8,364 bases of DNA from JAKEGN01 sp964465665 (GCA_964465665.1 CAYXKM010000037.1:1-8364); one strand, 5' to 3'; numbered from the stretch's first letter, positions 1 to 6,559 are shown. Translations and numbers: made by a program. The notes: generated by a model not told the origin, from the sequence alone.

Positions 1-1
1 G

Positions 2-1105
2 CAGGAACTTCGCATGCTGGCCAAGTCACTGCGCCCGCTGCCGGAAAAGTTTCACGGCCTTGCCGATCAGGAGACACGCTACCGGCAGCGTTACGTCGAT
101 CTGATCATGAACGGCGGGAGCCGCGAGGTGTTTCGGACCCGTTCGCGAATCATTTCCTATTTGCGTGCATTTATGGACTCCCAGGATTACCTTGAAGTCG
201 AAACGCCTATGATGCAGCCATTGCCCGGCGGGGCGATGGCGAGGCCGTTCACTACCCATCACAACGCACTCGACATGACCCTGTATCTGCGCATCGCGCC
301 GGAACTGTATTTGAAGCGCCTGGTGGTAGGGGGCTTCGAACGCGTTTATGAAATCAACCGGAATTTCCGAAACGAAGGTGTATCGACACAACACAACCCC
401 GAGTTCACCATGCTGGAACTGTATCGGGCTTACGCCGATTACGAAGACCTGATCGAGATGGTCGAGGCGATGCTCAAGGGTATGGCGCAAGCCATACTCG
501 GCCGTACGGTCGTAAGCTACCAGGGCGAGCAGTACGATTTCGCCGGACCTTTCACGCGCATGTCCGTCGAGCAGGCTATTTTGAAGCACAATCCGGATAT
601 CGACCCGGCGAAGCTCAGGGACCGGAATTACCTGCTGCAAATCGCAACCGGGCTCGGCATCAGGACCGAAGATTCCTTCGGCAGCGGCAAGCTGCAGATA
701 GAGATCTTCGAGAAGACCTGCGAGGCCGCTTTGCGCCAGCCCACATTCATCACCTCGTACCCGACCGAGGTGTCGCCGCTGTCGCGCAAGAATGACGATG
801 ACGATTTCGTCACCGATCGCTTCGAGTTTTTTGTATCCGGCCGGGAACTGGCGAATGGTTTCTCCGAGCTGAACGATCCTGAGGACCAGGCCGAGCGGTT
901 CCGTGCGCAGGCCGCCAGTCGCAAGGCTGGCGACGTCGAAGCAATGGCGTACGATGCCGATTACATACGCGCGCTGGAATACGGCATGCCACCGACGGCC
1001 GGACTCGGCCTTGGCATCGACAGGCTGGTTATGCTGTTCACCGATACGCCCTCGATTCGCGATGTACTGTTGTTTCCGCACATGCGACCCGAGGTATTCG
1101 ACTAG
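2..1105 (+). CDS. lysS: Lysyl-tRNA synthetase, class II, 5'-truncated by window edge
   Basis: Charges tRNA-Lys with lysine using ATP in the cytoplasm. The frame is open from base 2, so 367 residues are visible against roughly 500 in the family; the missing part is most of the N-terminal OB-fold anticodon-binding domain. What remains is the class II catalytic domain. It begins in the linker (LRPLPEKFHGL, then RYRQRYVDLI) and runs through motif 1 (around YLEVETPMM, about 190-220), motif 2 (RNFRNEG at 359-379, followed by HNPEFTMLELY) and motif 3 (GLGLGIDRL at 1001-1027). It ends in the usual RDVLLFPHMRP tail. The stop is TAG at 1103-1105. The downstream neighbour, ygfZ, is convergent, so this is the last gene of its transcript. 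All catalytic motifs look intact, so it should be functional. LysS rather than an EpmA/GenX-type paralogue is favoured because the linker after the OB domain is present. Confidence 0.97.
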   Translation, partial: QELRMLAKSLRPLPEKFHGLADQETRYRQRYVDLIMNGGSREVFRTRSRIISYLRAFMDSQDYLEVETPMMQPLPGGAMARPFTTHHNALDMTLYLRIAPELYLKRLVVGGFERVYEINRNFRNEGVSTQHNPEFTMLELYRAYADYEDLIEMVEAMLKGMAQAILGRTVVSYQGEQYDFAGPFTRMSVEQAILKHNPDIDPAKLRDRNYLLQIATGLGIRTEDSFGSGKLQIEIFEKTCEAALRQPTFITSYPTEVSPLSRKNDDDDFVTDRFEFFVSGRELANGFSELNDPEDQAERFRAQAASRKAGDVEAMAYDADYIRALEYGMPPTAGLGLGIDRLVMLFTDTPSIRDVLLFPHMRPEVFD

Positions 1106-1140
1106 GCCGGCGTTCTGCTGTTAATTGACTCATTTCGGCG

Positions 1141-1214
1141 ACGGCACCGTGACGGTCTGCCCTTCTCACTCGAAAAGCCAAACTCGCTCGAAGGGCAGAC
1201 CGCCACGTCGCCGT
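1141..1214. terminator. Inverted repeat between convergent lysS and ygfZ, likely bidirectional terminator
   Basis: The arms CGGTCTGCCCTTC (1153-1165) and GAAGGGCAGACCG (1190-1202) are a perfect 13-bp inverted repeat around a 24-nt spacer. Outer flanks 1141-1152 and 1203-1214 add 8 matches of 12, including a terminal ACGGC/GCCGT pairing. It lies 35 nt after the lysS stop and 28 nt after the ygfZ stop, where a shared terminator for convergent genes is expected. Neither side has a T-tract and the loop is long, so it is not a canonical intrinsic terminator. It could instead be a dispersed REP-like repeat or an mRNA 3'-end stabiliser. The stem is seen directly; the function is inferred. Confidence 0.55.
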
Positions 1215-1242
1215 TGTCAGCGTCGTGCGTCCGTCGGAGGAA

Positions 1243-2055
1243 CTACGCGATTTGATAGGGCAGCGGTTGCGGGATGGCTGCGCTGCCGCGGATCAGGAGC
1301 GGCTTGCCGGCAGCCGCGACGGACACGACTGCCAGCAGATCATGGGCACTGATGTTGACTAAGACGCCGGCTTCCATAGCGCCATCGTGCACGGATACTC
1401 CAGCGACCATGTCCTTCGCCTCGCAGACATAGCGGAATGTGCGACGTTTGCTACGGCCGAGGTTCTCGGTACGGGCAACGATCTCCTGACCGGTGTAACA
1501 GCCTTTCGTGAAACTGACGGCACCGGTACGGTCGAGGTTCAGCATGTGCGGTGTATACAGTGCCGTATTGTCCGTGGAAATATCGACCCGACCCGCCTCG
1601 ATTCTAGCGCTGCGCCACGCTGCCGGATCGTAGCGTTGAACAGTCGCAAGCGCCGATTGCCGCAGAGCATCGGTTCTTGCAACGATCTCGGTGACCGGTG
1701 TGCTCGCGGGCAGGTCTGTGGTCCAGGTATTCGCCGGCAATTGCACTGCGCGGAGTGCCTCGGTCGAGGCGGCGAAAACCTCCCAACCGTTCCCGGCCAG
1801 GTCGAAAGCGACTTTTGAGCGCAGCCGGTACATGCCAAGGCGTGCCATTGCTGTTGCCGCGATGCTCTCTGGCACGACCAGTCCGAATGCATCGGCCATG
1901 GCCAGGATTTTAAGGGTCATGACCACGCGCCCCTGGGCATTGCACCACGCTGCGGGCAGACACTTCTCATCCCTTGCCCGGCCGATGTCCTGGGTCAGCT
2001 GACCTTGCAGAAAAATCGCTGCATCGACACCACTGACAATAATGACCTTGTACAA
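1243..2055 (-). CDS. ygfZ: Folate-binding protein YgfZ (GcvT-like, Fe-S enzyme maintenance)
   Basis: A 270-residue protein of the YgfZ/GcvT-like family, a little shorter than E. coli YgfZ (about 326). The diagnostic motif KGCYTGQE is at residues 184-191 with the conserved cysteine at 186, followed by IVAR. The N-terminal stretch with FLQGQLTQDI (15-24) is also typical. In E. coli this tetrahydrofolate-binding protein supports the activity of certain Fe-S enzymes, including MiaB and succinate dehydrogenase; this is family knowledge, not visible here. The start is a TTG codon at 2055-2053. It is the first possible start in frame, because an in-frame TGA lies two codons upstream, and a GAGG Shine-Dalgarno sits 7 nt before it. 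The gene diverges from the sdh operon and converges on lysS. Its position beside sdhE matches the known ygfZ/sdhE neighbourhood. Confidence 0.93.
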   Translation of the reverse strand: MYKVIIVSGVDAAIFLQGQLTQDIGRARDEKCLPAAWCNAQGRVVMTLKILAMADAFGLVVPESIAATAMARLGMYRLRSKVAFDLAGNGWEVFAASTEALRAVQLPANTWTTDLPASTPVTEIVARTDALRQSALATVQRYDPAAWRSARIEAGRVDISTDNTALYTPHMLNLDRTGAVSFTKGCYTGQEIVARTENLGRSKRRTFRYVCEAKDMVAGVSVHDGAMEAGVLVNISAHDLLAVVSVAAAGKPLLIRGSAAIPQPLPYQIA

Positions 2056-2364
2056 CGCTCAACCTCAAGGCAGAAATCAGTCGAACTATCCTGCGTCAGG
2101 CGCTCGGCACGACGACAGTCTGTCTGGCATACTGCGCCTGTGCCAGAAACCAAAAACATTGAACCGCCGTTGCAAAGTCGGAACGACGCCGAAAATTCGC
2201 CGCCCGAGGCTTGCGACAGGCCGGAGTCGGAGCATACGGTCAGTGGCAAACAAAAGGAAATCGGCGGGCGACAGGGTCCGGATCCTACGAGATACGGCGA
2301 CTGGGAAAAGGCCGGCCGATGCATCGATTTCTAGCCCGACCAGCGTCGCCTGTGAAAACTTCAA
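2056..2364. promoter_or_regulatory. Divergent ygfZ/sdhC intergenic region
   Basis: This 309-nt non-coding stretch separates the divergent ygfZ and sdhC starts and must contain both promoters. I could not find a convincing promoter pair. The best plus-strand sigma-70 guess is TCGGCA (2104-2109), an 18-nt spacer and CATACT (2128-2133), each 4/6 to consensus. Another weak option is TTGCAA (2170-2175) with AAAATT (2192-2197). A degenerate direct duplication occupies about 2213-2312 and an 8-bp palindrome GGCCGGCC lies at 2310-2317. Small open frames here have no family resemblance and I do not call them genes. Confidence 0.5.
2213..2312. repeat. Degenerate ~56-bp tandem duplication upstream of sdhC
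   Basis: GCGACAGG at 2213-2220 recurs at 2269-2276. Each copy is followed by a CCGGA, then ATACGG (2234-2239 and 2292-2297), then a (C/G)TGG and an A-rich AAAAGG. The shared words appear in the same order with an offset of 56-58 nt, which suggests an old tandem duplication with small indels. It lies 50-150 nt before the sdhC start, so it could be a duplicated binding site. Alignment by eye only. Confidence 0.35.
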
Positions 2365-2739
2365 ATGACTGATCCGACACGACCTCTTTCGCCGCACTTG
2401 TCCGTCTATCGCTGGCCGCTCACGATGACCCTGTCCATCCTGCACCGTTTGAGTGGGATGGCCCTGACTGCGGGCCTCATGGTGTTCGCTGCATGGCTGA
2501 TCGCTGCTGCATCGGGTGCGGATGTCTACAGCCGCTTCATCGCGACCATGGACAGTCTTCCCGGCAGGGCATTGCTTGCTGCCTGGAGCTTTGCGTTTTT
2601 CTTTCACCTCACGAATGGCGTCCGGCATTTGTTCTGGGACGCGGGTTACGGATTCGAAAAGCGTCAGGCAAACGCGTCTGCATGGGTGGTTATCGTGCTG
2701 ACTGTCATCCTGACGCTCGGGTACTGGCTGACATTCTAG
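2365..2739 (+). CDS. sdhC: Succinate dehydrogenase cytochrome b556 subunit
   Basis: One of the two inner-membrane anchors of complex II; it helps bind heme b and ubiquinone and passes electrons from SdhB to quinone. It has 124 residues, the normal size. The N-terminal signature RPLSPHLSVYRW (6-17) is followed by three hydrophobic segments at about 19-49, 66-88 and 104-122. Ser24 and Arg28 (in LSILHRLSG) correspond to E. coli quinone-site Ser27 and Arg31. His81 in HLTNGVRHLFWD (81-92) corresponds to heme ligand His84. The start is ATG 2365; an in-frame TGA at 2353-2355 rules out anything longer. The ribosome-binding site is weak. The sequence resembles the alphaproteobacterial/mitochondrial type more than the E. 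coli type. It is the first gene of the sdh operon. Confidence 0.96.
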   Translation: MTDPTRPLSPHLSVYRWPLTMTLSILHRLSGMALTAGLMVFAAWLIAAASGADVYSRFIATMDSLPGRALLAAWSFAFFFHLTNGVRHLFWDAGYGFEKRQANASAWVVIVLTVILTLGYWLTF

Positions 2740-2758
2740 GAAACCGGGGACCAATGGT

Positions 2759-3145
2759 ATGAGTTTGCGATCGCCACTCGGACGCGTGCTCGGCTTGGGT
2801 ACTGCAAAGGACGGTACGAGCCATTGGTGGGCGCAGCGGATATCCGCTGCCGGGCTGGTGCTACTCGGTATCTGGTTTCTGCTGGCGTTGGCTGCGATCG
2901 CCGGTTTCGATGAGGATCAGGTCCGGGGCTGGATAAGCAATCCCTGGAATAGCGTCATGTTGCTGCTTTTTTGTGGAACACTCGCATGGCACTCGTCGCT
3001 CGGTGTGCAGGTAATCATCGAGGACTATGTACATGGACCGCTGCTCAAGGTTATTTCGTTGCTGTTGAACAGGTTTGCTCACGTTTTCGTTGCAATCGCG
3101 ACGGCGTTCGCGGTGCTGCGCATATCGTTTGGTAACTCCCTTTGA
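2759..3145 (+). CDS. sdhD: Succinate dehydrogenase hydrophobic membrane anchor subunit
   Basis: Second membrane anchor of complex II, pairing with SdhC around heme b and the quinone site. It has 128 residues. The N-terminus (PLGRVLGLGTAKDGTSHWW, 6-24) is typical of the alphaproteobacterial-type SdhD. Three hydrophobic segments lie at about 28-49, 64-87 and 102-122. His78 and the Asp89-Tyr90 pair in IIEDYVH correspond to E. coli His71 and Asp82-Tyr83 at the heme and quinone site; the 11-residue spacing is the same. The start is ATG 2759, preceded by a GGGG-type Shine-Dalgarno. An out-of-frame ATG-GTA-TGA lies just upstream and overlaps this start. The gene begins 19 nt after sdhC and its TGA overlaps the TTG start of sdhA. 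Confidence 0.95.
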   Translation: MSLRSPLGRVLGLGTAKDGTSHWWAQRISAAGLVLLGIWFLLALAAIAGFDEDQVRGWISNPWNSVMLLLFCGTLAWHSSLGVQVIIEDYVHGPLLKVISLLLNRFAHVFVAIATAFAVLRISFGNSL

Positions 3146-4926
3146 GCAGCTACGATTTCATTGACCACAGTTACGACGTCGTCGTGATCGGTGCGGGCGG
3201 CGCCGGTCTGCGTGCGACATTCGGACTCGCCGAACTCGGTTTCGACACCGCATGCATCACCAAGGTATTCCCGACCCGCAGCCACACCGTGGCAGCGCAG
3301 GGCGGCATCAGTGCGGCGCTCGGAAACATGGGGCCTGACGACTGGCGCTGGCATATGTATGACACGGTCAAGGGCTCCGACTGGCTCGGCGACCAGGACG
3401 CGATTGAATTCATGTGCAAGGAAGCGCCGGATGCCGTCATCGAACTGGAGCACTACGGGGTACCGTTTTCGCGCACCGAGGACGGCCGGATCTATCAGCG
3501 CCCGTTTGGCGGCATGACCACGCATTACGGTGAAGGAACGGCGCAGCGTACCTGTGCCGCTGCGGACCGGACCGGGCATGCCATGCTGCACACGCTTTAC
3601 CAGCAATCGCTGAAACACGACGCGGAGTTTTTCATCGAGTACTTCGCCGTCGACCTGATCATGGAGGACGGCTGCTGCCGGGGAGTTGTCGCGATCGACC
3701 TTGCGAGCGGACGATTGCACCGCTTTCGCTCGCATAGGGTCATACTGGCAACAGGTGGCTACGGGCGCGCCTATTTTTCGTGCACCTCGGCGCATACCTG
3801 CACCGGTGACGGCAATGCCATGGTCTTGCGGGCAGGCCTGCCGCTCCAGGACATGGAGTTCGTACAGTTTCATCCGACCGGTATTTACGGTGCCGGCATG
3901 TTGATTACGGAAGGCGTCCGCGGCGAAGGCGGCTACCTGACCAATGCCGGCGGTGAGCGCTTCATGGACCGGTACGCGCCGAACGCGAGGGACCTCGCGT
4001 CGCGGGACGTCGTCAGCCGTTCGATGACCATCGAGATTCGCGAAGGGCGTGGCGTTGGTCCCGACCGGGATCATATCCACCTGCACCTTGAACATCTCGG
4101 CCCCGAGGTGATTGCAGAAAGACTGCCCGGGATTGCGGAATCGGCCAGGATTTTCGCTTCGGTGGACGTAACCAGGGCACCCATTCCGGTACTGCCGACG
4201 GTGCATTACAACATGGGCGGTATCCCGGCTAACTACAACGGCGAAGTCGTTACACTGCGTGACGCAGACCCCGATGCAGTGGTACCGGGCCTGATGGCGG
4301 TCGGTGAAGCCGCCTGCGTATCGGTGCACGGCGCAAACCGGCTCGGGTCCAATTCCCTTCTGGATCTGGTTGTATTCGGACGATCGGCGGCGAGACACTG
4401 CACGCGGCTGCTGACCCCCGGACAACGTCACGCGCCACTGGCGGCCGGCGCCGGCCAGAACAGCGTTGACCGTATCGACCGCTTGCGCAATGCCAACGGT
4501 TCGCGTCCGACTGCGGAAATTCGCCTTGAAATGCAGAAGACGATGCAAAACCATGCGGCTGTTTTTCGTACCGGCGAGTCCTTGCAGGAAGGCTTGCAAC
4601 TCCTGCGAAAAACTTTCAACTCATTTGCCGATGTACGTGTCACCGACCGCTCGTTGATCTGGAACACGGATCTCGTCGAAACCATGGAACTCGAAAACCT
4701 GCTGCTCAACGCCACGGCCACGATCGAGTCGGCGGCGAACCGGCTGGAGAGCAGGGGAGCGCATGCCCGCGAGGACTATCCGGACCGGGATGATGCAAAA
4801 TGGATGAAACATACGCTGTCGTGGATCGACTCCGACGGCAACGTGGCTTTTGACTACCGTCCGGTGCATCTTGAGACCCTGACGGACGAAGTGGCCACGG
4901 TGCCACCGAAAGCACGGGTGTATTGA
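3142..4926 (+). CDS. sdhA: Succinate dehydrogenase flavoprotein subunit
   Basis: Catalytic flavoprotein of complex II: it oxidises succinate to fumarate in the TCA cycle and passes electrons to SdhB, on the cytoplasmic face of the inner membrane. It has 594 residues (E. coli 588). The FAD-binding GAGGAGLR is at 17-24. His48 in TRSHTVAAQGG is the covalent FAD attachment site. His244 (HPTGIYGAG), Arg288 (SRDVVSR), His355 (HYNMGG) and Arg400 (GANRLGSNSLLDL) match E. coli active-site residues His242, Arg286, His354 and Arg399. The start is TTG 3142, which overlaps the sdhD stop (TTGA). It is well supported, because an in-frame TAA lies at 3133-3135 and no ATG or GTG occurs before the FAD motif. 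No clear Shine-Dalgarno is visible, so translational coupling to sdhD is likely. N-terminal and core wording (DWRWHMYDTVKGSDWLGDQ) is of the alphaproteobacterial/mitochondrial type. Confidence 0.98.
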   Translation: MSSYDFIDHSYDVVVIGAGGAGLRATFGLAELGFDTACITKVFPTRSHTVAAQGGISAALGNMGPDDWRWHMYDTVKGSDWLGDQDAIEFMCKEAPDAVIELEHYGVPFSRTEDGRIYQRPFGGMTTHYGEGTAQRTCAAADRTGHAMLHTLYQQSLKHDAEFFIEYFAVDLIMEDGCCRGVVAIDLASGRLHRFRSHRVILATGGYGRAYFSCTSAHTCTGDGNAMVLRAGLPLQDMEFVQFHPTGIYGAGMLITEGVRGEGGYLTNAGGERFMDRYAPNARDLASRDVVSRSMTIEIREGRGVGPDRDHIHLHLEHLGPEVIAERLPGIAESARIFASVDVTRAPIPVLPTVHYNMGGIPANYNGEVVTLRDADPDAVVPGLMAVGEAACVSVHGANRLGSNSLLDLVVFGRSAARHCTRLLTPGQRHAPLAAGAGQNSVDRIDRLRNANGSRPTAEIRLEMQKTMQNHAAVFRTGESLQEGLQLLRKTFNSFADVRVTDRSLIWNTDLVETMELENLLLNATATIESAANRLESRGAHAREDYPDRDDAKWMKHTLSWIDSDGNVAFDYRPVHLETLTDEVATVPPKARVY

Positions 4927-4968
4927 GGTGATGAGAAGTAACACGGAGTGACTGTGCGCGTTGCATCA

Positions 4969-4982
4969 AAGGAGAATCACGG
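4969..4982 (+). promoter_or_regulatory. Shine-Dalgarno deciding the sdhB GTG start
   Basis: The AAAGGAG before ATCACG-GTG is the best ribosome-binding site in the sdh operon. It selects GTG 4982 over the in-frame TTG at 4961, which has no such site and would add seven residues unlike the family. Confidence 0.7.
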
Positions 4983-5764
4983 TGGCTGAGTTTCGTTTGC
5001 CTCCCAATTCCAGGGTCCGCAAGGGGAAACACTTTCCAGCCAGCGACGGAGCCGGAAACGTAAAGCGCTTTGCCGTTTATCGATACGATCCTGACAGCGG
5101 CGGGAACCCGCGCGTCGATACCTACGATGTCGACATGGACAGTTGCGGGCCCATGGTGCTCGATGCGCTTATCAAAATAAAAAATGAAATCGATCCGACG
5201 CTGACTTTCCGGCGTTCCTGCCGGGAAGGCATCTGCGGCTCCTGCGCCATGAACATTGATGGCAGCAATACCCTGGCGTGCACGTTGGCAGCAGATGCCG
5301 TGCGTGGCGATGTGAAAATCTACCCGCTTCCGCACTTGCCTGTCGTCAAGGACCTGGTCCCCGACCTGACCAATTTCTATGCGCAGTACGCGTCCATCAA
5401 ACCCTGGCTGCAATCCCGAACGCCGGCACCGCCTGATCGTGAGCGCCTGCAAAGCAAATCGGAGCAGGAACGCATCGATGAACCCGCGGCCTGCATACTC
5501 TGCGCCTGTTGTTCCACGGGCTGTCCGAGTTACTGGTGGAACAGCGACCGGTATCTCGGTCCGGCGGCATTGCTGGCCGCCTATCGTTGGCTGGTCGACA
5601 GTCGTGATGAAGCCACGGGGGAACGGCTTGACGAGCTCGAAGACCCGTTCCGCCTGTACCGTTGCCATACCATCATGAATTGCACCCAGACCTGTCCGAA
5701 AGGATTGAATCCCGCAAGGGCCATTGCCGAAACGAAGAAGATGCTGGTCGAAAGGCGACATTGA
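4982..5764 (+). CDS. sdhB: Succinate dehydrogenase iron-sulfur subunit
   Basis: Carries electrons from the SdhA flavin to the membrane quinone through three Fe-S clusters. It has 260 residues, longer than E. coli SdhB (238) and close to the alphaproteobacterial/mitochondrial-type length. The [2Fe-2S] ligands are Cys80, Cys85, Cys88 and Cys100 (RRSCREGICGSCAMN). The C-terminal cysteines Cys171, Cys174, Cys177 and Cys181 (CILCACCSTGCPSYWW), with Cys228, Cys234 and Cys238 (CHTIMNCTQTCPKGLNP), make the [4Fe-4S] and [3Fe-4S] sites. The start is GTG 4982: a strong AGGAG lies 7 nt upstream, and the protein then begins AEFRLPPNSRV as in relatives. An in-frame TTG at 4961 is rejected. The gap from sdhA is 55 nt, the largest within the operon. 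The stop overlaps the first candidate start of sdhE. Confidence 0.97.
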   Translation: MAEFRLPPNSRVRKGKHFPASDGAGNVKRFAVYRYDPDSGGNPRVDTYDVDMDSCGPMVLDALIKIKNEIDPTLTFRRSCREGICGSCAMNIDGSNTLACTLAADAVRGDVKIYPLPHLPVVKDLVPDLTNFYAQYASIKPWLQSRTPAPPDRERLQSKSEQERIDEPAACILCACCSTGCPSYWWNSDRYLGPAALLAAYRWLVDSRDEATGERLDELEDPFRLYRCHTIMNCTQTCPKGLNPARAIAETKKMLVERRH

Positions 5765-6021
5765 AACCCATGGCTCTGAAATTGAAAGACTCGCGCATAC
5801 GCTGGCAATGCCGTCGCGGAACCCGGGAACTCGATCACCTGCTGCTCGCGTGGTTCGAGTCGTCGTATGCCGCAGCAGGCGAGCGGCAAAAATCCGCTTT
5901 TCGCGCACTTCTGGAATTGCAGGATCCCGAACTTGCTGCTTATCTGCTGGGGGCCCGGTCGCCCGCAGATGCACAACTCGCCGAAATCGTCCACGCTATC
6001 CGCAACCGATCTGCAGCCTGA
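5761..6021 (+). CDS. sdhE: SdhE flavinylation factor (succinate dehydrogenase assembly factor, SdhAF2/Sdh5 family)
   Basis: A small soluble protein that promotes covalent FAD attachment to SdhA. The conserved RGxxE motif appears as RRGTRELD, with W-Q-C before it. The rest (FRALLELQDPELAAYLLG, then PADAQL) matches the five-helix family fold. Two starts are possible. TTG 5761 overlaps the sdhB stop as TTGA and sits 5 nt after AAGG; it gives 86 residues. ATG 5770 gives 83 residues but has 14 nt from the same AAGG. I list the longer form; the family core begins after both. The position directly after sdhB supports a dedicated role in complex II assembly. The older names ygfY and cptB (an antitoxin proposal in E. 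coli) refer to the same family. Confidence 0.93.
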   Translation: MKPMALKLKDSRIRWQCRRGTRELDHLLLAWFESSYAAAGERQKSAFRALLELQDPELAAYLLGARSPADAQLAEIVHAIRNRSAA

Positions 6022-6442
6022 CTGGCTGCTGCGGCTGCTTCTGCTCATTGTTGCGGCGATACTGCATCTTGCGGGCTTCGTGCTCCTGCTGATGACGCCG
6101 TTGCCGGGCGGAATATTCGTGCTACTGACACTTGCCTGGGCGTGGCTTTGCCTCCGGGACTGGCGCGATCAATTTCGGGCGTACGGGCGCGTGGCCGCGA
6201 TACGTATTTGCAGCGACGGCGGCATCGAAACCGTCGATATTCACGGAAAAACGGAAACGGTACGGCTGCTCGCCGGCAGCCTTATCCTGCCGCGGATTGC
6301 CTGGCTCAGGCTCGAGTTCGCGAATGGCCGGCATTTCGGCGAACTCCTCTCGGGCGATGCTCGCCGCTGTGCGCGATGGCACTGGCTGCAGTTGGCCTCA
6401 AGGCAGCACGGTGCCCGTTTTGGCCGGCCTGATCGAAGCTGA
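5969..6442 (+). CDS. ygfX: YgfX/CptA-like inner-membrane protein
   Basis: A 157-residue protein with two adjacent hydrophobic segments (about 19-42 and 45-62) joined by a short MTPLPGG turn. A charged RDWRDQF follows, then a soluble, probably beta-rich cytoplasmic domain (about 70-150). This two-TM plus soluble layout, the N-terminal DLQPDWLLRLLL and the place just after sdhE match YgfX (CptA), proposed in E. coli as a membrane protein affecting FtsZ/MreB and partnered with SdhE. Sequence identity looks low, so the assignment rests on layout and synteny. The start is ATG 5969, the only ATG, GTG or TTG before the first TM segment. This makes a 53-nt overlap with the 3' end of sdhE and suggests translational coupling. 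E. coli YgfX is about 135 residues; the extra length is at both ends, including an Arg-rich C-terminus. Whether it is toxic is unknown. Confidence 0.72.
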   Translation: MHNSPKSSTLSATDLQPDWLLRLLLLIVAAILHLAGFVLLLMTPLPGGIFVLLTLAWAWLCLRDWRDQFRAYGRVAAIRICSDGGIETVDIHGKTETVRLLAGSLILPRIAWLRLEFANGRHFGELLSGDARRCARWHWLQLASRQHGARFGRPDRS

Positions 6443-6514
6443 TACCATTTCCGGCACCCGCCGCCGGGACCGAGAACAAAAAACCCAAAACGCATGGATA
6501 CCGTTCATTTCGCA

Positions 6515-6541
6515 GAACTTTCGGCACGACGCCCGGTCTAC
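6515..6541 (+). promoter_or_regulatory. Candidate sigma-E (RpoE/AlgU) promoter of rpoE
   Basis: GAACTT at 6515-6520 matches the sigma-E/AlgU -35 core. After a 16-nt spacer, TCTAC at 6537-6541 matches the TCTGA/TCNAA -10 at four of five bases. The expected transcript would start about 40 nt before the rpoE ATG. Known RpoE and AlgU operons are autoregulated by such a promoter, so the location fits. Found by eye against the consensus. Confidence 0.6.
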
Positions 6542-6559
6542 CCGGGGGTCGACTGGCCG

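Noticed and set aside
26..1081. Minus-strand open frame (351 codons) opposite lysS
   Set aside because: A shadow of the lysS catalytic domain, with no family resemblance.
2115..2150. TGGCAC on the minus strand resembling a sigma-54 -24 element for ygfZ
   Set aside because: No GC/TTGC element follows at the required spacing.
2351..2365. Possible CRP-like site TGTGA...TCAAA before sdhC
   Set aside because: The spacer is 5 nt instead of 6, the right half is poor, and it overlaps the start codon region.
2086..2754. Minus-strand open frame (222 codons) covering sdhC and its upstream region
   Set aside because: It opposes the whole of sdhC and its translation is basic and compositionally odd; the non-sdhC part shows no family features.
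3079..4599. Long minus-strand open frame (506 codons) opposite sdhA
   Set aside because: It mirrors the conserved sdhA coding frame in GC-rich DNA, has low-complexity Arg/Ala/Val-rich content and no recognisable domain.
4931..4951. Six-codon open frame between sdhA and sdhB with an adjacent GAGGTG
   Set aside because: Too short to judge, and the GAGGTG touches the ATG with no spacing; it overlaps no conserved feature I know.
4706..5974. Minus-strand open frame (422 codons) opposite sdhB
   Set aside because: It spans the ends of three well-supported plus-strand genes and has no recognisable motif.
6451..6467. CCGGC/GCCGG stem after ygfX as a terminator
   Set aside because: Just 5 bp and followed by an A-rich stretch rather than T residues on the transcript.
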